64,000 nt of DNA. Source: Strongyloides papillosus. Taxonomy: Eukaryota; Nematoda; Chromadorea; Rhabditida; Strongyloididae. Of this stretch, positions 32,679 through 44,094 are shown in pieces. The notes below the pieces were generated by a model. The model was not told the DNA's origin. It ran no database searches and saw only the letters and a list, made by a program, of their open reading frames with translations. The position numbers were made by a program, and so were the translations under genes. Location of the stretch: positions 1,178,001-1,242,000 of the forward strand of contig SRSI01000048.1 in assembly GCA_005656395.1 (NCBI GenBank), read 5' to 3'. Position 1 is the stretch's first letter, and every line of letters begins with the position of its first letter.

Positions 32679-35600
32679 TTACTCAGCAATCAAAAAGAAT
32701 ACATTACATACACACTTCCAAAAAGCAGCATTCCTCCTAAAATTTTCAGCCTCACGAATATTTGTTGGATTATAAGGATTCAATATTGGAATACTATAAG
32801 CATCAGTAATGGCTTTAAAATTAACAACCATAAGTGATCTATCAAATACCTTCGTCATATTTTCAAATAATTCATCATTAAATATAAATTTATAATAATC
32901 ACAACCTGCATCTAATGTCAAGAAATCACTATAAATATTTTGTAGGTTCTGAATTATCATTCTTGGATTTTTCATACTTTGTGCAATCATCACCGTCATA
33001 TCAAGATATTTTAAGGTATAACAACATGTAGCCATCTTTATATAAATTATATCATCAACAACATTCTCAGGAATTAATATTTTAAAATTTTCACTACCTA
33101 TTAGGATAACTTGTAAATATAGCCTCATTGCTTTTCTAAAATCACCTATTAATAGGCAGAAATCTCCATACATTCTTATCCAAAAAGCATTATGAGGATG
33201 GACTGATAAAGCATTCTTAAAAATATTTTGCATTAATATTTTTAAACTTGGGAAATTTATATCTATTTTTCCTTTCTCATCTTTAATAAAACCTTTAAAG
33301 GCATTTTTAGTGTAGGTGAATATTTGCCAAATTTTAATATCATTACTAAATATTTCTGTTGGAATGTATCCATTAAGCATTGTTCTATCTTTTGTATATG
33401 CATCATTAACTAATGCTACAAGAAAATCAATCAAAAGATCAATACATCCTTGTTCCTTTAAATTTTTCGTAAATTCTATTAATTCATTTATCTTTGATGG
33501 TGGAGAATTTTTATTACTTTTAATGTGCTTTGATGATTGAGGTGGATGTTGATAAAAATAAACCATCAAAGCATTATATACATTCCTCGAAGCTTTATTA
33601 ACTCTATCAGATACTCTTGATTTTGTTTCAGCAAGTGCTATACAATAATAAGCCATAGCCTCAGATAACCTCCAGATATCAGAATTAAAAAAGTCTTGTT
33701 TTTTAATATCAGTAATAGGTTTGTAACTGCAGGTATTAAGTAAAAATGTACAATAAGTAGAGAGGAAATGATTAACAATGATTGGTGAATTAAAACTGAC
33801 AACATGATTAATAACTAAACTAGCAGTTTCTGCTAAACTTTTTGTCACATTTTGCCATGCCTCAGTTTTACTGACTTTAAATATTTTTTCATTCCAAGAC
33901 ACCATGTTACCCCTTAAATTATCAAGAGCTAAAAACCTTTGATAATAACTTTTATTTTTGCCTTCAAGTAAATTTAATGCTTCAATTTCCTTGTGACAAT
34001 TCTTCATTAATATTTGCCATCCCTCATCATTACCAACAGCCTCCAATTGTTGCATTTTAACCATTAATATATATAAATATTCATGTTGTGCTTTCAATTT
34101 ATTTTTTAAAAACATTTCTTGTAACATATACGAACACTTAAATTTGTTTGATAATAACACTTTTTCGAATTGCATCATGATATCTTTGATGGCTGCTGGG
34201 TTGAAAGCAGTTATTAAATTCCAATATGGTATTAATGGTAAACATAAATAATCTAAAATGTATAAATTAAAGTTTTTAGTGAAACTTCAATATTTATTAA
34301 AATGTTACCTTTTAAATCACTCCCATCTAACGTTACATTATAATGTTTTGCTTTCTCCTCTTCTTCTTTTTCTTTCTTTACAATTTCAGCTACGCGAAAT
34401 ATTATCTCTTGACCATCACTTGGAATTTCTTTAATAATTTTCCTATTATGTAACGCTTTATATACAGCAAAATTGCAAGCATTCTCTTTAACAGTCCTAT
34501 CATTATTCGAGTTTGTCATAATATGAATACATTGTTTTATAATATTTAATGTTAAAGTTTCCTTTCTTTCTGTCACCGTTGCGAGCCCAATTTTTAATGG
34601 TAAACCTTTATTATCATTCTTATTGCTATTCCATATTTTTGATCCTAACTCTATTTTGCTATTATTATTTAATTTCCATATTCTACTTTTTAATGTAATA
34701 TTTTCATGTTCCATTATGTTTTCATTCAATAATGAGTCTGGCAACTTCACGCGTAACATTTGACAATACACTTTTATTCTATCACTATCAACATTCCACA
34801 ATTTGTCCAGTCTTTCCATGTTCATTAAATATACGACTTCTTCAAGGCGTTTAACAGCTACATTCTTCCTCAATACACTTAAAAATAAGATACATTCTTC
34901 AAAAGCAATTAATGCTAAAAATTCATTCTTAGAAATTGATTCTTTTGACATTCTCATACTTATGATAGTATCACTAACAGAACAAAATTCATTTTCACTA
35001 TTATTTATCAATTTACAGTTACCAATGTTAAAAATAAAACAATCTGCTGTTGGTAATGGTATATTATCTAGATCATCTGACTCACTAACAATTTTCCTAA
35101 AAACATTAAATATTTCCAAAACATTAGGAATGTACTTTGATAACTCTCTAATTGTATTATGATTTTTCTCTGCAAAATTTAAGACAGGATCATAGATTCT
35201 TTCTGGGTTGTTCACTGTTTGTTTGATTAAAGGCTTCTGTATCTTTTCATTCTCCTCCACCACTAAAATGTATTGTGCTATAATCCATACCATAAATATT
35301 GTTTTTTCATTCAAAACCTCTTTCCCTCTTAAACATAGTTCTTTAGCATAATCAGAAAAACAAATAAAACCCTTCTCATCCATTTCAGGAAACGTCCATC
35401 GGAGTATTTTCATAATTAAATCACGCATGTATAATGGAGCTATCCCATTGGAAATTTTTCTCATATCCCATCCAAGTGAGGCACATAATTTGCTAACATA
35501 AGTATATAAATCTTCAATAACAATAGCTTGATGTGCTGTTCCTTTTACCTTGGATTTCATTACCTGCTTCAATTCTTCTTTCTTAAATATTGTTTGAAGG

Positions 35601-35731
35601 AAATTTTCCATCAATTCTAACTTTTCTTTTTCTTTTGATGTCTCAAGAAACTCATCAAAAGAATTTCTATCACATACAAAGTCCAAGAATGATTTTGATG
35701 GTAATTCATATAAGAAATTGTATGTATCCAT
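32679..35731 (-). CDS. ints-8: Integrator complex subunit 8
   Basis: Two exons, 35731..34309 and 34252..32679, flank a 56-nt intron (GTAACA..TTTTAG) that joins SDLK/D to YLCLPLIPYWN in frame. The product is 998 aa against 995 in human INTS8. The strongest similarity is C-terminal. INFPSLKILMQNIFKNALSV HPHNAFW parallels the human VRYTLSINPNNHSWL. It is followed by YGDFCLLIGDFRKAMRLYLQ, FKILIPENVVDDIIYIKMATCCYTL, and CDYYKFIFNDELFENMT. The N-terminal half is very diverged helical repeat (TPR-like) sequence. Integrator cleaves snRNA precursors and terminates paused Pol II. INTS8 links the complex to PP2A. The internal start at 34178 would give only a half-length protein and is rejected. Confidence 0.85.
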
Positions 35732-36128
35732 CTTCTATAAAAAGATTAATAATTAATTAATCAATACTAATAAAGTGCTGTAAACAATCCGGTAATTAAT
35801 TGAAATTTAAATTCTTCTTTTATTGTTTCACAATAAAAAGTAGTTATGGATCGGTCAAAAGATAAATTAAAGGGGCGCTAACGCGTATCATAAAAATCCA
35901 AGGTCTCAGAGAGAAAAACTTTATTACGTCTTGGAATGGTGTCTACCATGCTGGTATGTAGAAAATTTCGAATCAACCGTGGAATGTGATGAGAATTAGT
36001 AAACAGGTTAAGAACGAGAATTTATTTATTTTGCCCAAAGGGGGAACTAAATATAATATATTTAGATGAGTGAAATATAGAATGAGTTATTTGGATTATT
36101 AAGAAAAATGGGTAACTTTTTTTTACAT
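35732..36128. other. Intergenic with a GC-richer patch
   Basis: Between about 35870 and 36060 the DNA is much less AT-rich than nearby intergenic DNA. It contains GGGGCGCTAACGCG (GCG..CGC mirror) and a short hairpin CTACCATGCTGGTATGTAG. No open frame fits. It could be the INTS8 promoter or a small RNA gene; neither can be proven here. Confidence 0.4.
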
Positions 36129-37199
36129 TTATTCATCAACTGTCATGAAGTGAGTATCACCAACAGAACGTATTCCGTTACGGGCATTACTCATCTGTTT
36201 TACAAGTTCTCTAACGTTTATCTTTGTAAGGTAACCTATTCCCTGAAGGAACAAGACCATACTTTCAGCTACTTTCTCTGGACTGTCATCAAGAATTAAA
36301 CCACAACTGTCCTGGAATTTTATCCATTCACTATGAGATGGGTCAACATTCTGATTGACAACAAGTGTTTGTTCAATAAATGGAGATCTAGCTCCAACAA
36401 TTTGCATTACAGGAACTGTTAATTTTGGACCATTCTGACCATCTCTTGAAAAATGTATTGCTGTTCGATTCAAGAAACTTTCAATATATGCAGCTACATT
36501 TTGTGGATGTGAAATGTTATAGAATAGAGCACGGTATTGTCTGATGATATCTGGATTACATTCGTCTAATCTTTTTCCAAAATGGTGCCACATGAGGTAA
36601 TCAATAGTAAATGGAGTCATGCCTTTTGTTCTTAAGTAGTTAATATTAACTTTTTGATATCCCCATTCAATCCATCCGGCAGTTGTGGGATCGCAATTTA
36701 CAAGGAACAAAGCAATAAGTTTTTTTTGATTTTGAAGGGCATATCTTAACATGACATTAGCTCCAGCTCCAACACCAAGACCAATGAGTTCTCTGAAATT
36801 AAAATGATCAACTACACATTCAACGATTCTAGCTAATCCATCCATTGTAGGGAATTGGTATGTTGGATCTAAAGGTTCAGCATCACTATGTTGTCCAGGA
36901 GCATTAATATTATATACACAGAATTCTTTACTAAATTCAGCTATTGTACCAAATTGGAAAAAATTCTGGAAATTTAACTCAGCTAAAAGGATGATAAAAT
37001 TTTTTATATTATTAAGATAAAACATACAATCTAAACCTATGTCGTGGAAGGTAACAATAGGTAATTTATTTCTCTCTCCATAGATTGTTACTTTTACTGG
37101 TCCAAAAGTAGTATTGACAGTTTCCTCAATATCTTGAACATCATGTTGATTCTCATCATCCTGAACTAATGGAAATGTTCCCATTTCAACGGAATTCAT
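36129..37199 (-). CDS. NDRG family alpha/beta-hydrolase-fold protein
   Basis: The frame is open throughout, but family alignment shows a 45-nt in-frame intron at 37027..36983 (GTATGT..TTTTAG). Removing it gives HDIGLD-S-ELNFQNFFQFGTIAEF. NDRG proteins have HDVGLN.. directly followed by ..FQPLFQF at this point. The spliced product is 341 aa. Other NDRG landmarks are NINAPGQHSDAEPL, YQFPTMDGLARIV, LIGLGVGAGANVMLRYAL, ALFLVNCDPTTAGWIEW, and VPVMQIVGARSPF..DPSHSEWIKFQDSCGLI. The nucleophile-elbow Ser is replaced (GVGAG), as in all NDRGs, so the fold is non-catalytic. Known roles include stress response, trafficking and differentiation. The start MNSVEMGTFPL is the first ATG. A GATA-like CTTATCT lies at 37357-37363, about 160 bp upstream. 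Confidence 0.9.
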   Translation of the reverse strand: MNSVEMGTFPLVQDDENQHDVQDIEETVNTTFGPVKVTIYGERNKLPIVTFHDIGLDCMFYLNNIKNFIILLAELNFQNFFQFGTIAEFSKEFCVYNINAPGQHSDAEPLDPTYQFPTMDGLARIVECVVDHFNFRELIGLGVGAGANVMLRYALQNQKKLIALFLVNCDPTTAGWIEWGYQKVNINYLRTKGMTPFTIDYLMWHHFGKRLDECNPDIIRQYRALFYNISHPQNVAAYIESFLNRTAIHFSRDGQNGPKLTVPVMQIVGARSPFIEQTLVVNQNVDPSHSEWIKFQDSCGLILDDSPEKVAESMVLFLQGIGYLTKINVRELVKQMSNARNGIRSVGDTHFMTVDE

Positions 37200-37562
37200 G
37201 TTGGTAAATATTATTATCTAAAAGAAACAAGATTGTATTTACTAGAATTATTGATGAATGACGAAAACAATAACAAATAATTTGTTTATATTAAGGTAAA
37301 ACCTGGTTTTATGATGAGGAGTATAGTGACGAAATACCACACAAATGTACATACAGCTTATCTGTACGCCCCTTTTATGTTACTGAGAAGATAGTTTATA
37401 CTTTACTTTGTCTATTCCTAAGTGATAAAAATGTTTTTGAAGAAATGATAAAATCGATGTGTAGTAAAAACTTTTTATTACTTATACAATTTATAAACTA
37501 TACAGATATACAATAAATATAATGTTAACATTTTATATTACAGTGATAAAAATAAAATAACG
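37200..37562. other. Intergenic, NDRG promoter and SKA1 3' end
   Basis: It contains the imperfect palindrome TACAGCTTATCTGTA centred near 37358, which embeds a GATA-type site. No gene or other repeat is seen. Confidence 0.4.
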
Positions 37563-38302
37563 CTAGTCATAATGCTGAGCAATGATTATGACCTTCCCCT
37601 TTCTTCTGGTTTGTTCAATTTTTTTGCAATGTCTTAGACAGTTCATACCATACTTCAAGAACGGGTATTTATCTTGTTGAGGTAGTTTTTCAGTGACGTC
37701 ATCCTGGAATATCCATTTTCTTCCAACTAAATCTTTTGTTTCATACTAAAAAAAACAAGTTTATCTAAAAAAGGTGTAAAAGAAAATTACCTCTCGCCAC
37801 TGAAGAACTTTGTCTTTATCTGCTCTATTGAGTTTAAAATATCTTGATTCATAATCACTCTTCTTAGCAAGGAGCTCATCGATTATTTTTATAAATCCAT
37901 TAACCAAATCCAATGTAAGGCGCCCTTTAGTAGTTGACGGAATCAACTTCCACTCATCCTCCGTTATTGGGAACAATCCACAGATGGGAATGTCATTTGA
38001 GAACGTCTCTTCGATAACTGTACTTTGTACCTCAACCACTATCTCAGCCTCCACTTTTCTTTCCTCCTTTTCCACTTTCTCCGATTTCTCACTGGAAGGT
38101 GGGACCAAATGATCGAATAACTGTAAATTTTCTATTTCTTTTTCCTTATCAATCATTTTCCTAACATTTTTCTTCGTTGTCTCTAACAATTCACATAATT
38201 CTGAAAGAAATTTTACTCGGTGGACTTTTAAGACATACCAGGAGGAGTATTTTTTTGATAACGTTGAAGGATATTCTCCAAGGTAGATGATAATGATGAC
38301 AT
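37563..38302 (-). CDS. ska-1: SKA1, kinetochore-microtubule coupling subunit
   Basis: Three exons: 38302..38239, 38200..37791 and 37745..37563. The introns are 38 and 45 nt with good GT..AG ends, and the product is 218 aa. Exon 1 begins MSSLSSTLENILQRYQKNTPP, and exon 2 has a coiled coil followed by a charged linker. From ITEDEWKLIPSTTKGRLTLDLVNGFIKII (~105 onward) the sequence fits the SKA1 winged-helix microtubule-binding domain (human ..IPSYMKGRLTYNQINDVI). Exon 3 supplies its end: YPFLKYGMNCLRHCKKIEQTRRKGKVIII, matching human LRHCRRLSEVRGGGLTRYVI. The SKA complex tracks depolymerising microtubules at kinetochores. It shares a 329-bp divergent promoter with condensin II H2. Single-exon reading would lose both ends of the domain. 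Confidence 0.88.
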
Positions 38303-38631
38303 TATTTACACTGGCTTAAAATGATACCAACAGATTTCTTTCCTTTATATATGATCAAAGAATAAACATAACTCCAAAACGTTTTTGACAAAAAAATGCC
38401 CGCTCTTTTTGTACAATTATGCATTTTATCTAGAAATCTCCCTTTATCATCGTTTTTCCCTCTGTTTTTAATGTAAGCACTAAAACAAGTATTAGATCAC
38501 TCGTTTTTATATTATCATTTTTTATCTTATTTTACGGTCTGAATATTCGTTGGAGAATCTGTTTTACCATTGTTTCTGTGTATATTTGTAACTTTTTTTT
38601 AAATCTCTTCACTTTTACAGATAATCCTAGT
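38303..38631. other. Divergent promoter of SKA1 and condensin II H2
   Basis: 329 bp between two chromosome-segregation genes. A pyrimidine tract ending TTTTACAG at 38620 is a likely trans-splice acceptor just before the plus-strand ATG. A GCCCGC motif near 38398 is a weak E2F-like core. Confidence 0.55.
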
Positions 38632-40908
38632 ATGGATTCAAGTGCTGAACAACTTTTCCGGAAACTTCTCGAGCCGATTACTGCTGTTGGTGATTTATTT
38701 CAAGTTAACCTTTCAACTATATTGGATCCATTTTTAAACCACTTAGAGGATGTATTATGTAAAGTTAAGGATGCCGGCGACAGTGGAGAGAAAGAGATTG
38801 ATTTCGTGCGGGCCGGTTACCTTATAACTAATGCTACACTTCTGTATGCTGCAAAAGTTGATTCTCTTTATAAAGAGGTACAGAACTTTATTGATAAATT
38901 ACGGTCTGGTGGGACTAATGACAACGACAATGATGGGGAGGCTGATCCAGAGAAGGATCTTGAAGTAAGGCTAAACAATAACAAGAACCCATTTTGCCTA
39001 CTTCCAATATCTGGCTTGAAAAAAGGACAGAAATTCTCACGATTTTGTGAGCATGATCCTCCTGTTGCTGATATTTTCGCAAAGACTCAAGTTTCTTTCA
39101 TGTCTATGAGTGAAACAGAGAAGCGACGCGTTAATTTATTCTCAACTCACAACAAATCTCTCGTAATTGGATGCAAAGATGATTTTCTTTTAAATACTTG
39201 CAGCTTCTTGGATAATGGGACTGCTATTTTGGATTACGACTTCCTCGATATAATCGATGTCATTTCACCACCAAGGAATATCATAACTATTGATGAGTTA
39301 CCACCAACAATTCCAGAAGACATGGAGGCTGCCTCTTCTCAGTTACACACCTTTAATCCAAATCAGCTTGAAGATCAGTTGGTCCGGAACTTGGAGAAGC
39401 AGTTTTGTGGCGCGACTACCAATGATGATGTCAAAGATGAGGATGTGCATTTTGATGAAGGATGCTATGATAATGGGTTGGATGTTGATGAACATCTTGG
39501 ACAACAATCAACTGGATTCATCGAAGATGTTCGTGATGGATCTGCTCTACCTAGCAGAATGGCTAACTTTGATATTCAAGAGGGGTGTGCGGATACTCAA
39601 TTAAATAGTAGCAGATTAGCACTCTCTGAGACACAGAATGAAACATTAGTTGCTGTTCAAGCTAATTGTAAGCCTGACAGGACGATGGTGAACTTAGAAG
39701 CAATTGCTGAACAAATTAAAGATAATGTCGGTCACAGGGATGCAGAACGTTACGCTCAAATTAAGTGCCGTTCCTTCAAAGATGCTTATGTTGAGGACAA
39801 TTACCTTGATGACGCAGAAGGCAAACGCAGTAAACATCTTATGGTTTCGGTTGTTATGCAAAAAAAGTTTCATGACTTTAATAAAATGAAAAAAGAAAGA
39901 GAGAAGGCTGTAAAGAAGACTTTGGAAAAACGTGGCGACAAGCGGAAATCATTGTCATATGCAGAGATTGTGGAGTACTTCAGGTTGAACGGTAAAGGAA
40001 AATCGTGTAACGCACCTGTAGAGTTGTCAGTCTATGATAAGGATAAACTTTTTGATGTCTGTCTTCGTGAGCGAAAAGAAAAAGTGCGTTCATTAAGGAA
40101 GAAAGTACTTAAAGAGTGTGAGAAAAATATGAATGCTGCTACAAATATGCCTGAAACTATTGTAGAATGTATGGATGCTCCGATTGCTAGTGGGCTTGCA
40201 GACAATAATGGTAATGATGACTATAGCGACGTGGAAGACGGTATCCCGACTATGGATGATCATGTTTTAGAAACTTTACCTATCGTCAATGAACATTTAC
40301 TATCGCAGGATGACTTTGATTTTGTTCCTGATATTGAAAATGTAAATAATTCTATGAATTCATCTAGGAAGAGAATCCCTCTAGATAATGAACCTGAATT
40401 GGAAAGTGTTCAGCGGGAGTACCCGTTTAGTCAAGTAGAAGGGTCGTCACAAAACAGAGGCGGGCGAAGCAGAAATATGGAAGCTTATCTAAATGACACA
40501 GTCATGATTCAAGCTGATGAGGAGTTACCACTTTTATCTTATGGAGAGATTATTGAGAAGTATAATGATCAGTACTGGAAAAACATTGATCGTGAAGTAG
40601 GAGAATCTTACAAGAAAGTTCTTGAATGGGATGATTTCTTAAAACCTTATATTAAAGTTGAGGAGGAGAGAAAGAATTTTGATATTAACCAATACGGTCA
40701 TGAGCTAATTGACAAATTTAGTTCTATCCACCAAACAATTACTTTCTCGGAAATGGTTAAATCTTGTCCACGTCATATGATCTCAAGATACTTTTTATCA
40801 TCACTACTCCTTGTAAATAAAGGAAACTTTAAAACTTCTCATGGCGATGGTATAAATTCAATCTCGTATGAGCTACTTAAAACAGATTTTGATGGAAGTG
40901 AAGAATAA
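38632..40908 (+). CDS. kle-2: Condensin II subunit H2 (kleisin-beta)
   Basis: A single exon of 758 aa. The N-terminal winged-helix region ([34 protein letters not shown].., residues ~5-100) matches NCAPH2 (FAHLLQPIRDLTKNWEVD..LEELDQI). [30 protein letters not shown] parallels [48 protein letters not shown] and the mid-protein acidic region follow. The C-terminal [23 protein letters not shown] and [24 protein letters not shown].. should contact SMC2 and the HEAT subunits. An in-frame ATG at 38578 exists, but a TTTTACAG acceptor lies between it and 38632. The second ATG is therefore preferred, assuming trans-splicing. Codon usage differs from neighbours, with more mixed third positions. Condensin II compacts chromosomes in prophase. 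Confidence 0.88.
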   Translation: [758 protein letters not shown]

Positions 40909-40993
40909 GGAAAATAACTTCAATATAATAATTTTTTATTTTAATGTATTTAATTTGTATATATCGTTTAAACTCATAAGTTTTTTTGAAATA

Positions 40994-43577
40994 TTACTTA
41001 TTGTCAAAGATTGAGACAAATAAAGTGTTATTGACAATTGATTCTGCTAGTCGTTTCTTACGTATACATTTAGGACATTTTTTTGTCTTATCAAAACATT
41101 CTCTATGATATACAGAGTAACAATCACTACATCTGTATGTTTCATCAGTTTGAAATGGATATATTATTTGATTTGTTGAACATATTTCGCAGTAAAATCC
41201 TTTCTGACTACACAAAGGACAATGATAGACATGATTTATGGCAAATTCAATATAACCGGATATTCTTTTTTCGAGTTCACCATTACCCGTTTCATCTAAA
41301 TCTTTCCATGAATATAAATGAATATTTGTAACATTCTTATCATCTTCAGCTAGAATATCACAAAGTTGTTGTCTAACACTCTCTTGACAATACATCAAAT
41401 AAAGAGCAACAAAACTCAGTATTGTTCTTTTTTCTTTTATAATTCTAAATCTTTTTGAATACTTATAAATTGATGGATTCATTGCTTCAATATCAAAAAT
41501 TTTATCTCTATAAACTTTTTTGATCATTTTATTATGAATTGGTGATATTCTCAATAATCTAAAATCACCATTTAATATAACTCTACTTGGTATTAATCTT
41601 TTTGTTCCCTCTTTCATGCAACTTTTACAATAATACTTTTTATCTAAATTACATGGCGTATAGATATTATCTCTATTTTCAATACTTTTGAAACACATAT
41701 AACAACGATAATGTTGTTTATCAATACCCTCTTCATGTGGAATTTGCTTAATTAATCTAATGAAATTTTCTCTTTCCTCATCTTCAGATTTTGTTCTATT
41801 TTCATATTTATGTTGTGGTTCAGGTGTTTCATCTCTTTTGTCATCGTCATATGTTGGACTTTTACAGTTATCGAAAGAATTTTTATACACCTAAAAATAA
41901 TTTCTATAATTATATTAAAGTAATTTTATACAAACCTCAAAAGAGTTTGGAGATATTGAAAGTCGCGAACTTGGTTTTCTCCACCGAAAACCACTAAAAC
42001 TATTACCGGAAGAAAAACTATGTGAAATACTGTTTTCGTTATCTGTACCATTTTTTTCACCGGAAAATGAACTTGCAGAACTTTTAGAAGAATTTTTTCT
42101 CGTTATATCAACAACTTCATTTTCATATACTTTCTTTTTTTTACTATCAATATTATCTGTTTTTTCATTTAAATTCTCATTTTCATTATTAAACTCATTT
42201 CTATCATCCAATGATGGTGGTGTTTCAATAGAATTAATTTCATCTTTTTCAGAGACCGCCTCTGGTAATGAATTTTCACTCATACCAATTGTAAACATAA
42301 TATTCTGCTGTATTTTTTCATCACATGAATCAAGTAATACTCTTTGTGGACAGGATGAACTATAGATAGTATTATCAGTCTCATTTTCTTTAATACAATA
42401 TGTTTTTGTCATTATCTGTTCGTCACTTTTAAATGATTTTCCACTATCTCTTGATATATTTAGTTTATCATTCATTTTTTCTGATTTACTACTACTTATC
42501 AGTAAACCACAAGAGGTTTTTCTTTGAATTCTAGCTCTTCTTCGTTGAAATTGTACAGCTGATGGAAGGTGTTCTGTTGATGCAGGAGAAAAGTCTGGTA
42601 AAATAAATTTATATTCCTGTTTTGGTGTGGAACTAAGAAAATGTCCTGAGGTGTTTGGTGATAACCCATAAACATCTAAAATACCAACACCAACTGAATC
42701 TGCATATTGCGATGGTTGAGAATAAATAGAACTTTGAGCATCATCACTAATATTATCATCATCATTTGTTTTATTTAAAAAACAGTTATCATTTAATTGT
42801 TCTGGTGGTGGATCACAATCTTCCATTGATGTATTTAGTAAAATAATAGCTTCCTCAGATTCATCAACCTCCTCACATATACTTTCTTTTCTTTTTTCTT
42901 CAAGTGTCTTTTTTTCCATCATACTTCTTGTTAAACTTTCAACAGTTGCAATTTCTCTTCTACCCTGTACAATACCGGCATATACCAATGGATCATTAGT
43001 CCATGTATCAAGAAATGGTGTATTTATAGATGCATTAATTTTAAGATCTTCCTCCATTTCTAGTTTCATAATCATATGACAAGCATTCATGATCAAATTT
43101 CCATCTCTTAAAAAAGCTGTCTCGTGATAAAATTGACCCATAGCTTTTGAATCGCCAATAAATTTACTAATATGTTTTACAAGATCTTTTAAATTTAAAT
43201 GAATTCTTACCCATGCTCTTGCTTTACCAATTTCTGTTTTAACTAAACTAAGACTCGTGATTTTTTTTAATATAAGTGGATCAGTAAATTTATAAACAAG
43301 CGGCCAAAAATTCTAAAGATGATAAGATATGATAAGACAATTATAAAAAACATACCGGTTGTGGATATTTATTATGTCTGGTACCTTTGATATAGAAAGG
43401 ATCCTTTAAACCATTAATAAAGATAGCTTCAACAACATTACATAAAGATGTAGTAAGATCACTCGATAATTCATTATTAACATTTCTAAACTCAGCTTTT
43501 AATGCTAGATTTACATAATGTTCTAAATCATGAGATAATTGTGTACATTTAACCTCGGGTGATGAATCAAGACTCAT
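40994..43577 (-). CDS. RUN plus Rubicon-homology domain protein
   Basis: Three exons: 43577..43356, 43312..41936 and 41890..40994. Introns of 43 and 45 nt are phase 0, and the product is 831 aa. Residues 1-~180 form a RUN domain: VEAIFINGLKDPF.., NFWPLVYKF, IGKARAWVRIHLNLKDLVKHI, QFYHETAFLRDGNLI. Residues ~180-560 are a Ser/Asn/Glu-rich disordered linker with FILPDFSP and RRRARIQRK. The C-terminal ~240 residues are a Rubicon-homology/DUF4206 region with CYMCFKSI.., then YHCPLCSQKGFYCEICSTNQ, IYPFQTDETYRCSDCYSVYHRECF and KKCPKCIRKKR. The Cys/His zinc ligands are complete. Known relatives (Rubicon, PLEKHM1, DEF8) bind Rab7 through this region and regulate autophagosome and endosome maturation. 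No PH domain is seen, so Rubicon fits better than PLEKHM1. Donors GTATGT and GTTTGT are clear. Confidence 0.83.
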
Positions 43578-44094
43578 TTTATTATTTTTCTTATTAGATA
43601 ATTCAATAAAATAATAGTGGTTAATATTTCATAACAATACTAAAAAAACATTTGACATTAAAAAAGATAATAGTTATAGAGATGTTGGATAGAGAAAATG
43701 TGGTATAGAAAAATATAAGGTCAAAATGTAAACAAAGGTTATTCTTACACGGAAAATATATTTGAATCGGTTCCACATACATCCATTTAAACATGGAACT
43801 TTATTTTTATATATCATTAACTATTTTAAATAACATCCATATTTATATTTAAATATTTATTGCATCCTTATCATTCAATACAATATAAAATAATAATATA
43901 ATCATAGGGAAATGTTTTATAATTATTTTATATAAAAAAGTTGTATACATTTTAATATGATAAGATAAAAGAAAAGTACGAAAGAATTAAGTAATTTTAT
44001 ATAATTTTACATAGAATATTTGTATTCATATATTACTAGAAGGAAGTAGTATAATAAAAATCGTTTTTGTTATATAAAAAAATTAAAGTGAAAT
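43578..44094. other. Intergenic between V-ATPase G and RUN-RH genes
   Basis: AT-rich sequence containing the 3' end of the V-ATPase gene. No gene, tRNA or repeat is evident. Confidence 0.4.

Noticed and set aside
34253..35731. INTS8 as two separate genes
   Set aside because: A GT..AG intron of 56 nt joins both frames, and the sum matches the family length.
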